From Durusdinium trenchii (taxonomy: Eukaryota > Sar > Dinophyceae > Suessiales > Symbiodiniaceae): DNA of 64,000 nt. The position numbers and the translations under genes are program-made. The DNA lies in contig CAXAMN010021773.1 in NCBI GenBank assembly GCA_963970005.1, positions 699,193-763,192 on the forward strand. Reading direction: 5' to 3'. This document shows positions 44,402 through 55,296 of this stretch, one piece after another. The notes beneath the pieces are model-generated. The model saw only the letters and a list, made by a program, of their open reading frames with translations. It was not told the DNA's origin and did no database searches. Within the stretch, counting starts at the first letter, position 1; each line of letters opens with the position of its first letter.

Positions 44402-46318
44402 TTGCCATTTTCATTCGAGCCGAATGTCGGCTGCTGCGATGTGGTGGCATCTTTGTCAACACCACTCCGTGTGGTCAGCTACCAGGTGAAAGCTGTGCCC
44501 TACGCCATCTTGTGTGGCGGCATTTTCAGCACTATCTTCACTCTCCGACCGCACCACTTCCACGTGGCCATTGGTAGTTGTGAAAAAGGATGTTGTGCCA
44601 TCGTGCTGATTCTTGCAATCTTCGCCAGCATGATGCTCCAAGAGCAAATGCACCAGGCCCACATCAACATGATCAATTGCCCAAAGCTACGATCGGCAGT
44701 TTCTGCGATCTTCTGTGACATCTCAATGTCAGCACTTTTCTTCTGCAAGAGTTGCACCACTTCCGAGTGACCATGATTGGTTGCAAACTGAACTGCAGTT
44801 GTGCCATCTTGCTTAGCAGCATCTTGGTCAGCACCTCTCTCCAGCAGCAAGCGCACGACCTCCAAATGACCATTATCAGCTGCCCTATGCATGGCTGTTG
44901 TCCCATCATCATCTGCAGCATTCTTGTCAGCCGCAGTGTCTAGAAGCAATCGCACTACTTCCAAATGACCATTCTCCGCTGCCCAATGCAAGGCTTTTGT
45001 GCCGTCCTCCTCTGCGGCATCTATGTCAGCTCCACTATCCAGCAGCAACTGCACTACTTCCAAATGACCATTGTGAGCTGCCCAATGCAAGGCTGTTGTG
45101 CCATCGTCCTCCGCGGCATTTTGGTCTGCACCATTTTCCAGCAGCAATTTCACAACTTCCAGGTGGCAATTGTTTGCAGCTTGATGCAAGGCCGTTATGC
45201 CACTTTGAGTGGTGGCATCTTTGTCAATGCCACTCTCAAGCAGCAACTGCGCCACTTGTAAATGGTTGTTCTCAGCTGCCCAATGCAAGGCCGTTGTGCC
45301 ATCATCCTCAGTGGCGTTTTTGTCAGCTTTACTCTCCAGCAGCAACTGAACCACTTCCACATGACCGTTGTGCGCTGCCCAATGCAAGGCTGTTGTGCCA
45401 TCTTCCTCAGTTGCATTTTTGTCAGCCCCACTCTTCAGCAGCAAGTGCACAACTTCCACATGACCACTGTGGGCTGCCCAATGCAAGGCCCTTGTGCCAT
45501 CTTGCTCTGCGGCATCTTTGTCAGCTCCACTCTCCAGTAGCAGTCGCACGATTTCCAAGTGACCCGTATTCGCTACCATATGCAATGCTGCTTGGTTGCC
45601 TTGTGCGTCTCTCGTATTGGGATCCTGCGGCAGCTGAAGCATCCTCTCAACCTCCAGCACACGATGCTCAGCGCAGGCGGACAGGAAGGCTTGGTTGGCG
45701 TCGGCATCGGAGTCCTGGAAGTTCAAGATCACGAGCTGCAACGTCAAAGGTGGAATCAAGGCATCCTCATCCTCCAGCTGCCCTCTGCCGGAAAGCAACA
45801 GCCTCTGCCGGAACCTGGAGTATCCCAGCCGCTCTCCGATGAGCTGCTTTAAAGCTTTCACCTCACATGGGACCGACGACGTGCGTTGGAACGGACGCGT
45901 GAAGACGACCATGTTCTGAAGACCAGGTGAAGACGACTGGTGTGGTATTCGATTCACTTCCATGAATATTTCAGGGTGTGTGTAGTTCAAAAGTGCCACG
46001 TATACATGAGATTTTGACTCAACAGCTCGATAGTTCAGCACCCGAGGAGAGGAAAAGAAACAACAACAAGTCTTCTGAAGGGACCTTTCACCCAGGCCAT
46101 CTCATCAACACAGTTTGACCCCCCCAGCATGAACCCAAAACAAACAAACCGGATGATCAAACTCAAAGAAGCTCCCTCCGGAAAACTTCCAGGGGTCCAT
46201 GGGCAGGTCAAGTTCTGAATTGGCAGGTCACAGGTTGGTCGCTTTCCAGGATTTCTTGCAACTCCTCCCCTTGAAGCTGGCACAGGGTTCCGCCAGAGAT
46301 GGAGGCAATTCGTAGCAT
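44402..46318 (-). CDS. Ubiquitin-like plus ankyrin-repeat protein, 3' end frameshifted
   Basis: First exon starts at ATG 46318 (MLRIASISGGTLCQLQGEEL) and ends near 46230. The main exon is within 45912-44500, with a probable acceptor either just before 45912 or at about 45869. VKALKQLIGERLGYSRFRQR then LLLSGRGQLEDEDAL is the ubiquitin-like N-terminal module common in dinoflagellate ankyrin proteins. It is followed by a diverged ankyrin unit and nine good 33-residue units of the form DGTTALHWAAxNGHLEVVxL. The frame is lost at about 44694: the continuing ORF shows only the shadow frame, while the true repeat (WAIDHVDVGLVHLLLEHHAG, then NGHVEVV) resumes two bases over and ends in degraded repeats by 44402. 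Ankyrin stacks bind proteins; partner unknown. The last two to three repeats are therefore lost from the protein unless a splice corrects the frame. Confidence 0.85.
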
Positions 46319-49067
46319 GCTCAAGGCTGCGGAGCTCAACACGGACGCCCAGCTAAGAAATAAATACGACAGCTCTTTGGTAGAGCTGGGGCCTAATATA
46401 AAGGTGAAACCAAAAAAACTTTTAACTTCATCCTAAAATCCGAGCAACAGAATCTACGGCATTGTCTCGCTCTTTGGATCACCTGCTATGTACTGTTTGG
46501 AACACCGAAGTTGGCTGGAGTTCGAGAGCTCCAGCCGTTTCAGCTGTCATCCTCGCACCACTGTTGCGACACGAAGCGCATTCATGGGATGAACTGAGAC
46601 GAACCGCTTCTTTTTGTCATCGTTTTTTTTCCATTGAGACATTCGTGGATGGATGAAGAGGCTCCAGGATATTTGAACACTTAACTTGGTTCTTGATGAA
46701 TCTCCTGCCCACCGAGACGCTCCAAACACGACTGCTCCCTCAAAACCTCCAAATTTGAGACCCAGGACCCCTCCAAAGGATTCGGGTCCGACCTGGGCGC
46801 TTGGTTTCTGAGTAGGCCCTGCCCTACCGGCCCTACCTCTTCAAAATGAGTGTCCACAAAATGAATTTCTGATGACACCAAACCTGCCTCAGAACCTCCC
46901 AGACCTTCCCAACTCTTTTTCCCCCCTAAAAAAGCCATTCAACACCTCACCTGCACCAGTCTGACGCGCCAATCATGCCCTCCCGGACTCCAAACCAAAA
47001 TCACCCCACCCGTCCGTCTGAACTCGTCTCGTCCTCTTCCAGCGCCGAGCGGCCGCGCGCTGCAGAGCGGCAAGTCAGAGCCGTAGGTCAGCACTGGGCC
47101 GAGCGGTCAAGCATGAGGAGCGGTGAGGAGTGACCGGTGGGGTGGAGGGCGGGGTGGGGTGGTCCCGGGAGAATAGGTGCTGTTGGTCCGGAGGATGGAC
47201 TGAGACTGATTGAGACTGCAAATGAGGGTTTATAATTAGACTGAGACCTGAACCCTTTAAGAGACAAACACATCTATAATATGAGATCTGTTGATGTTAA
47301 AAACAAGATCTATCCATGTCATTTCTGGGTGCATTCTTGCAACTATAGACCATAGATCCTCTCATGAAGGCCTCATCAGCCTGACTCCGACTTCTCTACG
47401 GATGGAGTTGATCCATGCCCCCAGCGATGAGATCGGCGGCCTTGCAAGGACTCGCAGCACACGACAGCCACCTCAACACCTCGGGTGGCGCCCGAGCTTT
47501 GCCCCGATCGAACATGGGGGACAAAGCTGAAAGCTGGCCGTCTCAGATTGAAAGTCCAAAACAAAAAGGAACAAATTAAGCCAGAGCCACGTGTCATCAT
47601 GTGTCTTGAGTTTCGGATATATATGATCCTGAATCCTGCCAGCAAAAAAAAGACCACTTCAACACTTTGCGCTCTCTTGACACATGGCGCTCGGATGTGT
47701 GCCGAGATTGAGTGAGTTGAGTTGAGGATGTGACAATAGTGCTTGGCCAAGCATAGAATCCTCAGAGCACGGATGCGTTCGCGAGCAGTGCGCGGTCAGG
47801 TATTCGTGGAGTGAAGAGGAGCCTCAATGCAACCCCCAAGACTTGAAGGTCTGTTAAAACCACCTCTAAAACATTCTAAAACAACATGGTTGCCTGGTTT
47901 CGTAGTGTACTATCCTTAGTACAACAATGGCATTGCTGGAATCCTAGTCGGCCAGGAATCCTAGTCGGGAACTTGGGCGCGACAGCTAGCCCACTTCCAT
48001 GACTCTTCCATGGATTTACTCTCTGCCAGTTGCCCAGTCCCAGTTTCGAGTGACTCGGCTGAACAGAACACAAGAACGAGTCGTCCACAGTCCCATCGGA
48101 GCTCTACCATTCGCGTCGCGTCGAAAAGAATGTCTGTGTCTAGGCATATGGCATATAGAAAGATTGCACAACAAACACATGCATGCTGCATGTGGTATTT
48201 CAAACAATACGGCGGGATTGGTTGGATTGTGTAAGGCACAACGCATTGAAAACAGGCCAGGCCCGCACAAAGGAATATGATGATGGTGTTTTTTTGCCAT
48301 ATAAAGATCAAGAAGATGACAACACTTGGAATCACTTCAACATCTACACTGCATCTCTGCGCTCCACAAGAAACACCTTCAGATTGCCCGTGGTATCTGG
48401 ATGTATCTGGTGGGCTTGGCAAACAGTGAGCGACCTTGGAGGTGAAAAAAGGTAGCAAGTGAGCGGTGTTCTCGCACAGGGAGGGTAGTTCACTCTCTCT
48501 GCGACTATCTCTGCTTCATGGATGAGAAGGTTGGCCTGGGTCGCCATGGTGGCTGAGGATGGCCGAGGATGGCTGACACCACAGTGCTGCCATGGCTCTC
48601 ATTTTCTCCGCCCCAGTGGAACTCCTTAGTGGAAAAGTCTGGGTGGCGCGGCGGTGATAGCATCAAGATCGAAGAGGAACACAGCTGGTTGAAAACGGTT
48701 GAATAGAAACATCTTTGAGGCCTGGTTTTGCGATTCACTAGATCCCTTGTTACGAGTCAAGTCTCTTTCTTTGGGTCCTGAGCCCCAAAAATAGGCGATC
48801 CGACCTGAAGAACTGCAGTCAACTGGGCAGAACGCACGGAGGGAACCCCTCTAGAGGTGCCCTAGCCAGCCGCATTCGTGAGTTTCTCCACCCTCAAACC
48901 GATCCATCCACCGGCTATGTCGCGGTGGCCCGCCGAGGGTCGTTTCGGATCCAGGTGGCGTACCTCGGGGCGGCTTTGGAACGAAGAATGCGTCCCACCA
49001 CGACACAGGAATCAGGTCATGAAGTCTGCTTCTGATTCGAACTCCGATTTCAGCCCCAACATGAGGC
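46319..49067. other. Stretch with weak isolated exons
   Basis: Minus-strand candidates: 47060 to about 46969 (GGVILVWSPGGHDWRVRLVQ before a canonical CAG|GTGAGG donor), 47515-47396 (listed separately) and 48990-48900 (DAFFVPKPPRGTPPGSETTL). None carries a known motif. The rest shows no coding signal. Confidence 0.35.
47396..47515 (-). CDS. Possible terminal exon, unknown protein
   Basis: ATG at 47515 followed by FDRGKARAPPEVLRWLSCAA and SPCKAADLIAGGMDQLHP, stop at 47396. The composition is protein-like, and the codons are G/C-rich at third positions compared with the flanks. The frame extends further upstream, so the ATG may be internal. The overlapping plus-strand frame is poorer. No family recognised. 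Confidence 0.35.
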   Translation of the reverse strand: MFDRGKARAPPEVLRWLSCAASPCKAADLIAGGMDQLHP

Positions 49068-49192
49068 CTCTTGGCTGCTTCCACGGCCGTTCGCCGTTCG
49101 CCCAACTCGCCCAACTCGCCAAGCCACTCCTCTACGCTGTTGAAACCCAACAGCAGACTGCGGGTCATGGGGTCCGGATCCTGCAAGGCGTC
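49068..49192 (-). CDS. Isolated exon, unknown protein
   Basis: 125-nt minus-strand exon with a GCGCAG acceptor and GC donor (AG|GCCTCA), phase 0 to 2. It reads DALQDPDPMTRSLLLGFNSV then EEWLGELGELGERRTAVEAA. Composition and splice sites support coding. The family is not recognised and no partner exon was joined with confidence. Confidence 0.5.
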
Positions 49193-49961
49193 CTGCGCGC
49201 AGACCTCGTGGTGGGCACCGCCGGAACCGGAAACCGGAAACCGACCCGGCGGACGGCGGACACGGCGGTGGGTGAATCAACACGACGCACACAAGATGGG
49301 TTTCTTTGGGGGGGCCAACATCTATAATGGATTGAGAGTCCCTATATGGATCCACATACCTTCTCAAAAAGTTTTTTGTACCTTCCAAGCCTACATAAAT
49401 AGTCTCCAATCATCTTCTCAGAAGGTATGTGGATCCATAGGGAGTAGATGGCACAGACCCCATGGGATGACTTGGGATGACATGGGACATAGATTTGCAT
49501 GTGATTTCGAAGTGCGGGGAGGCATGTGCAGTTCATGAATCTACTGACATTGTCCACCCGCATTGGCTGGGGCAGAAGTCAACAAAAAACACTATAGTCC
49601 TGTTACACAGGCACCCTAAACACTCTTTCAAACGCCATGAAACACACACACACATACACACACACACCCATTCACCAACACCCAACGCACCCAATATCTT
49701 TCACTCCACCCAATACGCGCCTCGCGAAGCTCTTTGGCTTTGGCCCGGCCCACCTCTCCCTCCTCGGTCGAGGAACGGTGTTGACTGCAGTTTCGAGGCC
49801 AAGCGAAAGTGAGATTCGGGAGCATGAATCGATTCGGCCAATCGAAAGTGAGTCGAGTGACTTGAGGCTCTTTTGTGTTTCTTGCTCATCCAAGGAAGCG
49901 TTGGATAAGACAATCGACTTTCGACCCCCCTAAACCAAGAGAGGTTGAGAGACCAGGACTA
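49193..49961. other. Gap with family B element and AC repeat
   Basis: Contains the family B copy at 49339-49443 and an AC microsatellite at 49643-49670. About 49790-49700 on the minus strand reads SSTEEGEVGRAKAKELREAR and may be an exon. The plus strand (49637-49933) is open as well, so it is left uncalled. Confidence 0.4.
49339..49443. repeat. Inverted-repeat element, family B copy
   Basis: Left TCCCTATATGGATCCACATA then CCTTCTCA; right TCTCAGAAGGTATGTGGATC then CATAGGGA. The interior shares CTACATAxxxxxGTCTCCAATCA with the intact copy at 38377-38479. Confidence 0.85.
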
Positions 49962-50182
49962 CCGTAGATGGACGAAATATTCAAACCCTTTCAACCACGA
50001 GGACCCCTCCTACCCCAAAGCTCAATGTTAGAGGTCTTGCAAGAATGTTTCGGCGAATGGACGAAACAAATCAAACCCTGGAAACGCAAATTCAATCAAG
50101 TTATGTTCAACATTGACCTTTGGGGGTCAGGGGTTGGCGACAGTTATTGACACATGGGTTTGAATATTTGGTCCATCTACTG
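49962..50182. mobile_element. 221-bp inverted-end element, copy 1 (MITE-like)
   Basis: Ends CCGTAGATGGACGAAATATT and AATATTTGGTCCATCTACTG form about 28-bp terminal inverted repeats with few mismatches. It is identical to copy 2 (50708-50928) except one base (G at about 50105, T in copy 2). Left flank is TA; right flank is TC. It has no coding capacity beyond a 60-codon frame that is repeated in copy 2. Confidence 0.85.
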
Positions 50183-50342
50183 TCTAAAGGTGTGACGTTT
50201 GCATATTATTGGCTCGTAAGTATCAAGTCTAACATCTTCATCCGTAGTACTCTGTGTTTTAATCTTCTGTGCTCAACAACCTTTCACATCGACACGTTGC
50301 GAGCGAGGACAGCAGACGTCAGGAAAGCAAGCCAGATGAAGA

Positions 50343-50634
50343 GCAGTTCCAGCTACTGTTCTTACTGTTGCCATGTGCCGTGTCTGTTCCCAGTTCCTTT
50401 CCAGTGCCTTTCCAGTGCCTTTTCACGGCTTGTGTGCGCCTGCCAGTGATTTTGCCATGTGACTCACTTTTTTGCTAAAAAGAGATAGCTTATCTTTTTG
50501 TTTCAACAAAACTTACCAGAAACACATTTTTGCTGGCAGGGCCACGAGAAAGTGCAAAAGGCACTGGAAAAGGCACTGGAAAGGCACTGGAAAGGGACTG
50601 GGAACAGACACGGCGCATGGCAACAGTAGCTGGA
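50343..50634. repeat. Large imperfect inverted repeat between the two 221-bp copies
   Basis: Left arm about 50343-50452 and right arm about 50533-50634 pair over roughly 100 bp. Examples are GCAGTTCCAGCTACTGTT and CCGTGTCTGTTCCCAGT against ACAGTAGCTGGAACTGC and ACTGGGAACAGACACGG. Inside each arm is a small tandem array of CCTTTCCAGTG (two to four units), which differs in number between the arms. Loop of about 80 nt. Confidence 0.85.
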
Positions 50635-50707
50635 ACTGCCCGGCATCACTTGAAAACAACACACGCATGTGCGTCTGTAGGTCTCCGGTCGCCGTCCACA
50701 CCCAGTA

Positions 50708-50928
50708 CCGTAGATGGACGAAATATTCAAACCCTTTCAACCACGAGGACCCCTCCTACCCCAAAGCTCAATGTTAGAGGTCTTGCAAGAATGTTTCGGC
50801 GAATGGACGAAACAAATCAAACCCTGGAAACGCAAATTCAATCAAGTTATTTTCAACATTGACCTTTGGGGGTCAGGGGTTGGCGACAGTTATTGACACA
50901 TGGGTTTGAATATTTGGTCCATCTACTG
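50708..50928. mobile_element. 221-bp inverted-end element, copy 2 (MITE-like)
   Basis: Same element as 49962-50182. It is flanked on both sides by TA (50706-50707 and 50929-50930), a likely TA target duplication as made by Tc1/mariner-type and some other transposases. Confidence 0.85.
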
Positions 50929-52123
50929 TAGGACCCTGTAGTGGTACATATAGGATGGGCTATAGGGCTGTTCAACCTCTCTTGGAACCCAATGATCTGA
51001 TTCGTATCTTGCGTGAACATGGGACAATTGATTGCAGTTCGCTGAGGGCCCAAGAAGCAACTGCGAAGTGATTGTTGCAGCCGAGCAGCCACCAAATACG
51101 CAACAGCCCAGAAGAGACAGCTGTTGTCATTCCTCAAAAAGCGAGAAGGAGAACATGCCTCTTAAACCCTGTCTTCTGCAGGCATTGCTGCTCTCCCAAG
51201 AGTGCAGTAAAGCAAGCTATCGGCACCTTCAAATTGACCAAATAAGGATATGTGTCGAAATCAATTCTCGAAACGTACATGTATCAAAACAAACTATGGC
51301 AAGAAATCGCCACATATTTCAACACCAAGAAGCTACCTGATGACGGACCACCCCCGACCCCCTTTCGAGTCTGCGAGGCGAGTGTCGGTACGCTGCGACG
51401 GACCGGTACCGCCATCGTCTCGGGCGGCCCGGGACAAAGTTGACCCATCCACTACCGCGCCGGCACCGGCGCTGGCCGTTGTGGTCAGCTCGGGTTGTCA
51501 CGGCAGGTGGAGCCACGGAAGGAGCGGGTGGGGTGGAGCGCAGTTGAGCGGGTTGAGCGCGTGGAAAGTGGACACGGAAGGGATGTGGAAGTGATAAAGG
51601 CCAAACACGGAAGTCAAGGACGTGCTCTGGTCGTACTACAAATGAATATCATTCAACTGATATCTTTACTGCAACACACTGAAACTGACACACTAAAATG
51701 CTGGTGAAAAATGGGAATACACATGTCGGACATGTCGGAGGGTAAAAACTATTGGTGTTGGAAACCCAAGTCCACAGATACAGTGCCCTATGAGAAGTCT
51801 ATAGATGGTATATGATGCTATATTCAGAATTGACTGGCCTCCCTATGCCACTGCTACCACATCTTTCGGCTGGCTTGAAAAGTGGCCAGTCCTGGGGAAT
51901 GAAACCATGACCTCCCCGGCTCCAAACATCCAAGTGAGCCACCCCAGTGAAGAAGCATCAAAAAGACCCACCTCTTCCCAAAGCAGGACCTGTGTGACCA
52001 AAGAAGAAGTCCCCCCCTTTTGTCGGAGGTCCGCTTCGGACGTTTGGGTCCCGGCCACTCACAGGTTTCGAAACACCAAGACCAAGTGATGTCGGCTCCT
52101 TTTGTCTCTTCGCATCCCGACAG
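50929..52123. other. Stretch without firm exon
   Basis: GC-rich block 51340-51560 is open on both strands. Plus reads PPFESARRVSVRCDGPVPPS; minus is Arg-rich. No splice-supported model emerged. Confidence 0.35.
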
Positions 52124-52209
52124 GATGTGGATCCCCACGTGAACCGGGCGCTGACGCAGCGCAGCGCGGACCCGCTGGCCAAGCCCCCGGATCGCTTCTC
52201 CGCACAAAG
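52124..52209 (+). CDS. Plus-strand exon, unknown protein
   Basis: 86-nt exon with acceptor CATCCCGACAG and donor AAAG|GTCTCG, phase 0 to 2. It reads DVDPHVNRALTQRSADPLAK then PPDRFSAQ, with strong third-position G/C. The complementary frames are less protein-like. If right, it marks a plus-strand gene inside an otherwise minus-strand array. Family not recognised. Confidence 0.45.
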
Positions 52210-54559
52210 GTCTCGCGATCAGTGCCCCACATGTCCTTCGAGTGATTGATGGCCCTGGAGCCTGACCTAGGACATCCTGACATCCTGACCTAAAAGGACA
52301 TCCTGACCCTGCAAGTCTAGTAAAGCCTAGCTGCCGCCGGCCTCTGAATGTGGCATCCTATTCTGTGGTGCTTCTGGGGGGCGCGCTTTGTGCTTCACGA
52401 TCTTTACGGACTAGGATGAGGTAGGCATGCTGGAGCTACACTAGACTGGGTGGACCTGTTTGAGCTTGGGGTTCTGACCAATCATTTAGACATGTTTCGG
52501 GCGCATCTGTTTGAAGATACTGGTGCGGTTCAACTGAAGTTGATCTTTGGCTGCGCCTTAGACCTGACTGTGAAGGCTCAATGTCACTCTTGGAAGTCGT
52601 CCTTGACGGTCCTACGGCAGAGTAACTGGCATCATTGACTAGCAAGTGCCACCAACTCCCTGTAACTCCAAGTAAAGTCCCTCTTGAAAGGGGGACGATG
52701 GATACCCCCAGCGACGGTCTGAGGGTCTGGGTCCTTTTGAAGCAGCAGCGAGTTTCAGTGAGCTGCCAGTGTTTTTTTCTCATGGGAGGCTTTTTCAAGG
52801 GCAATGATCCAGCAGCATCCTACAGCCTCAGACTTGGCCTGGCAGAGCAATCGTCGAGCAATGCTACGAGTCAACATAGTAGTTTGTGGCTAAGTTGGCC
52901 TGGTTCAAGGAAACCATACTAGGTTCAAAACGTTCCCACCAATTCAAGACGTTCTTTGGTGTAGGGATTGGAACTGAAGGGCTCCTATTTTATACCAAAA
53001 GGCGCAGAAGGAACACGTCCCATGGGCCGACCCGGGTCCATGGGATCGACACCTTGGTTAGCCTGTCCGACGTGGCCAATCGTGGCACCCGCGCTTAAAC
53101 TGAAAACAATCCAAGACATTGGGCGAAGCTCAATGACACACCCCCCCAAAAAAAAACGCACGTGCGCATGGCACATAGCTGTTCATGCCACCTGAAGTTA
53201 CCATGTCAATGTGTCTCGCTTTCCAGGAAGGCCCATGAGTTCGCGCGCGTTTGCGTGCTTTCGGCTGAGTGAGGTTCCCATGAGGTTCGCAGGCTTCGAG
53301 CCAAAGCAGTGCGTCTTTTCTTCCATTCTACGCTGGACCGGTCGCCTGCGACACGAGGGCCTTCGGCCGTCGTTTTCGGTGACAAGGCGTCTTTGGATCC
53401 GAAAATGGAACGTGCTGGTGACGAAGAGCAAAGCAAAACTACAGCATCAATACATGTGGCCCACAAACATATCAAAAATGGCAATATAAAGCAATATAAA
53501 GCAACTATATATGTGCCCTTCCCTCATGCGTGGTTTACTGGTAAGATGTGATGCAGGGTTATGCCCAGACTGCCATCCCTCATCAGGTTCTACCAGTTGT
53601 ACCAAGTGGTCTTTCAACGTAATCATCCATCATCCGACCCAAGTCAAATCCGCAATCTCCACACTTGATCAAACCCTTCGCCACATCTCCGATGTTTCTG
53701 ACGGACGGCTCGGCACGAACTTTCAGCGTGCTCAGCGTGCTTCGGACATGGCAGGGTGGTCGTTGCGAAGGTGAAAGTGATGGTGAAAATGCGAGTGGAG
53801 CTGCCTCGGACATCGGCAGTGCTCGCTGGACATCGAACGTGGGCTGGATGGCGCGAGCTAGTGGTTCTTGGTTGGTTGTCTGTAAGAACCGTCAAATGCA
53901 AGAACTGGCCGATCTCTTCTCCCATGGAGACACAGGACTCGCCCTCCAGACTTTTGCACGCTCTTCATGTGGTTCCTAAGATGTACCTGCTCCAAAACCG
54001 GACATGGGGATTTCTTCTCATTGCTCGTGTTCACATCACATAGATGTCCCAGGAACCGGTCGACAATGGCTCTATTTTCATGTTCACGTCCCTCTTGTTC
54101 TCGGATCGGACCATGGCTGACTCCTCATCCGTCAACAAACTTAGGAACCTTCAATCTTCAAGTGTCCAGTAGTGCCAAGTGGAAGGTTCATGAAGATCAA
54201 ATCACTTTCTATATCACTGGGATTTTTCCAAGCTTGCGCCAGGAAGTCTTCCACTTCAGGCTTTCGTTTTCACCCCAACATTACCTGGGCCATCCTGGGC
54301 CCAAGTTAACCACGCACGACTCCCCCAAGCAAAACGGCAACCAGGTCACTCCATGATGGGCATTTCCCAGCTGGCCTCGCTCTTGGAACTCCTTAGGCTC
54401 CTTGGCGCGTGTGCATTCCGGACGGACGTGGTGGCACTGGGAAGCTGCCATACTGGAAGGTCGACTCAGTAGCTCGACTCAGGCTAGCATGTTTGTATAC
54501 TTTTGTATAGTGTGCACGTTTTGCGGATATCCTCCCAAACTCCCAGGTACCCACCATCT
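52210..54559. other. Stretch with conflicting coding signals
   Basis: At 53725-53590 the minus strand reads EPSVRNIGDVAKGLIKCGDC then GFDLGRMMDDYVERPLGT, which looks coding, but the plus strand (53665-53979) is also open over the same bases. At 53220-53430 several frames are open. No splice-supported choice is possible by eye. Confidence 0.35.
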
Positions 54560-54730
54560 ATGGTGACCTGGGCCCCGTATGCTTTCGAGTCTGCGCCGGA
54601 TCGGACGCCGCCGTTCGCCGCGGGGTCAGCGGGTCAGGTTGGGATCACCGACTTCGCCCGTTGGCCTCGCATGTTGCATCCCAACGAACCTGGTGGCCCC
54701 ATGTGGCCCCAAGATGACTTTGAGATTGGG
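54560..54730 (+). CDS. Possible plus-strand exon
   Basis: Open frame from ATG 54560: MVTWAPYAFESAPDRTPPFA, later GQVGITDFARWPRMLHPNEP and GGPMWPQDDFEIGI. The composition is protein-like and better than the minus-strand alternatives. Splice sites are unclear, so the ends are approximate. Confidence 0.3.
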
Positions 54731-54739
54731 ATCATAAAC

Positions 54740-55296
54740 CACCAAACTTGGGGGGTTGTGCCATCTACTGTGCCCAGTTGCGGCGTCTTCTTCTTTTTCA
54801 ATGCAAAGTGATCTTTCAACCTCAGCCGCTGAAAGCGCTAAGCAGGGGGTCTGAGGACCACCACTTGGCACACACCTGCACCATAGGAGAGAGATGGAGA
54901 GAGTGAACATACAGGGACATGTCCAAGCATATCGCGGATTGAAACAGAGTGGGTTCTGATCCTAAAGGTGTTTGTAAAGAAGGGAAGACAGGTAGGTCAC
55001 GTGACGCCTCCTAAGGGTCACTTAGGAACCTTCAAAAGGTCACGTACTGAAGAAGCTGGAAACACCTAAACACCACTTCACCGGTCCGACTTGAATCCGC
55101 TCGCTGACAAAGCAGCGGCGCCAGCACCAAGGGGTTCAAGTATGGCGACTCCTCGAGCGGTGTCGTGTTGATTCATCTCGATTCACGGTCGACCGTTAAA
55201 AGATGTTAAAAGCACGCAGAGAAGGGTTCGGTGCCGTTCCAAGATATCATCACTGATATCATCAGCATCATCAGACTCTGAAGAATCAGAACCGAG
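54740..55296. other. Gap with family E repeat
   Basis: Contains the best family E copy at about 55007-55064. No exon seen. Confidence 0.4.
55007..55064. repeat. Family E repeat copy
   Basis: CGCCTCCTAAGGGTCACTTA, GGAACCTTCAAAAGGTCACG and TACTGAAGAAGCTGG. The inverted copy at 11117-11180 shares nearly the whole stretch. Confidence 0.75.

Noticed and set aside
44898-45842. 314-codon plus-strand Cys/His/Pro-rich ORF
   Set aside because: Antisense shadow of the ankyrin repeats; its 33-residue periodicity comes from the minus-strand gene.
49966-50896. Two identical 60-codon ORFs in the 221-bp copies (49968-50150 and 50714-50896)
   Set aside because: They are present only because the element is duplicated; the frame has no motif and spans the element end to end.
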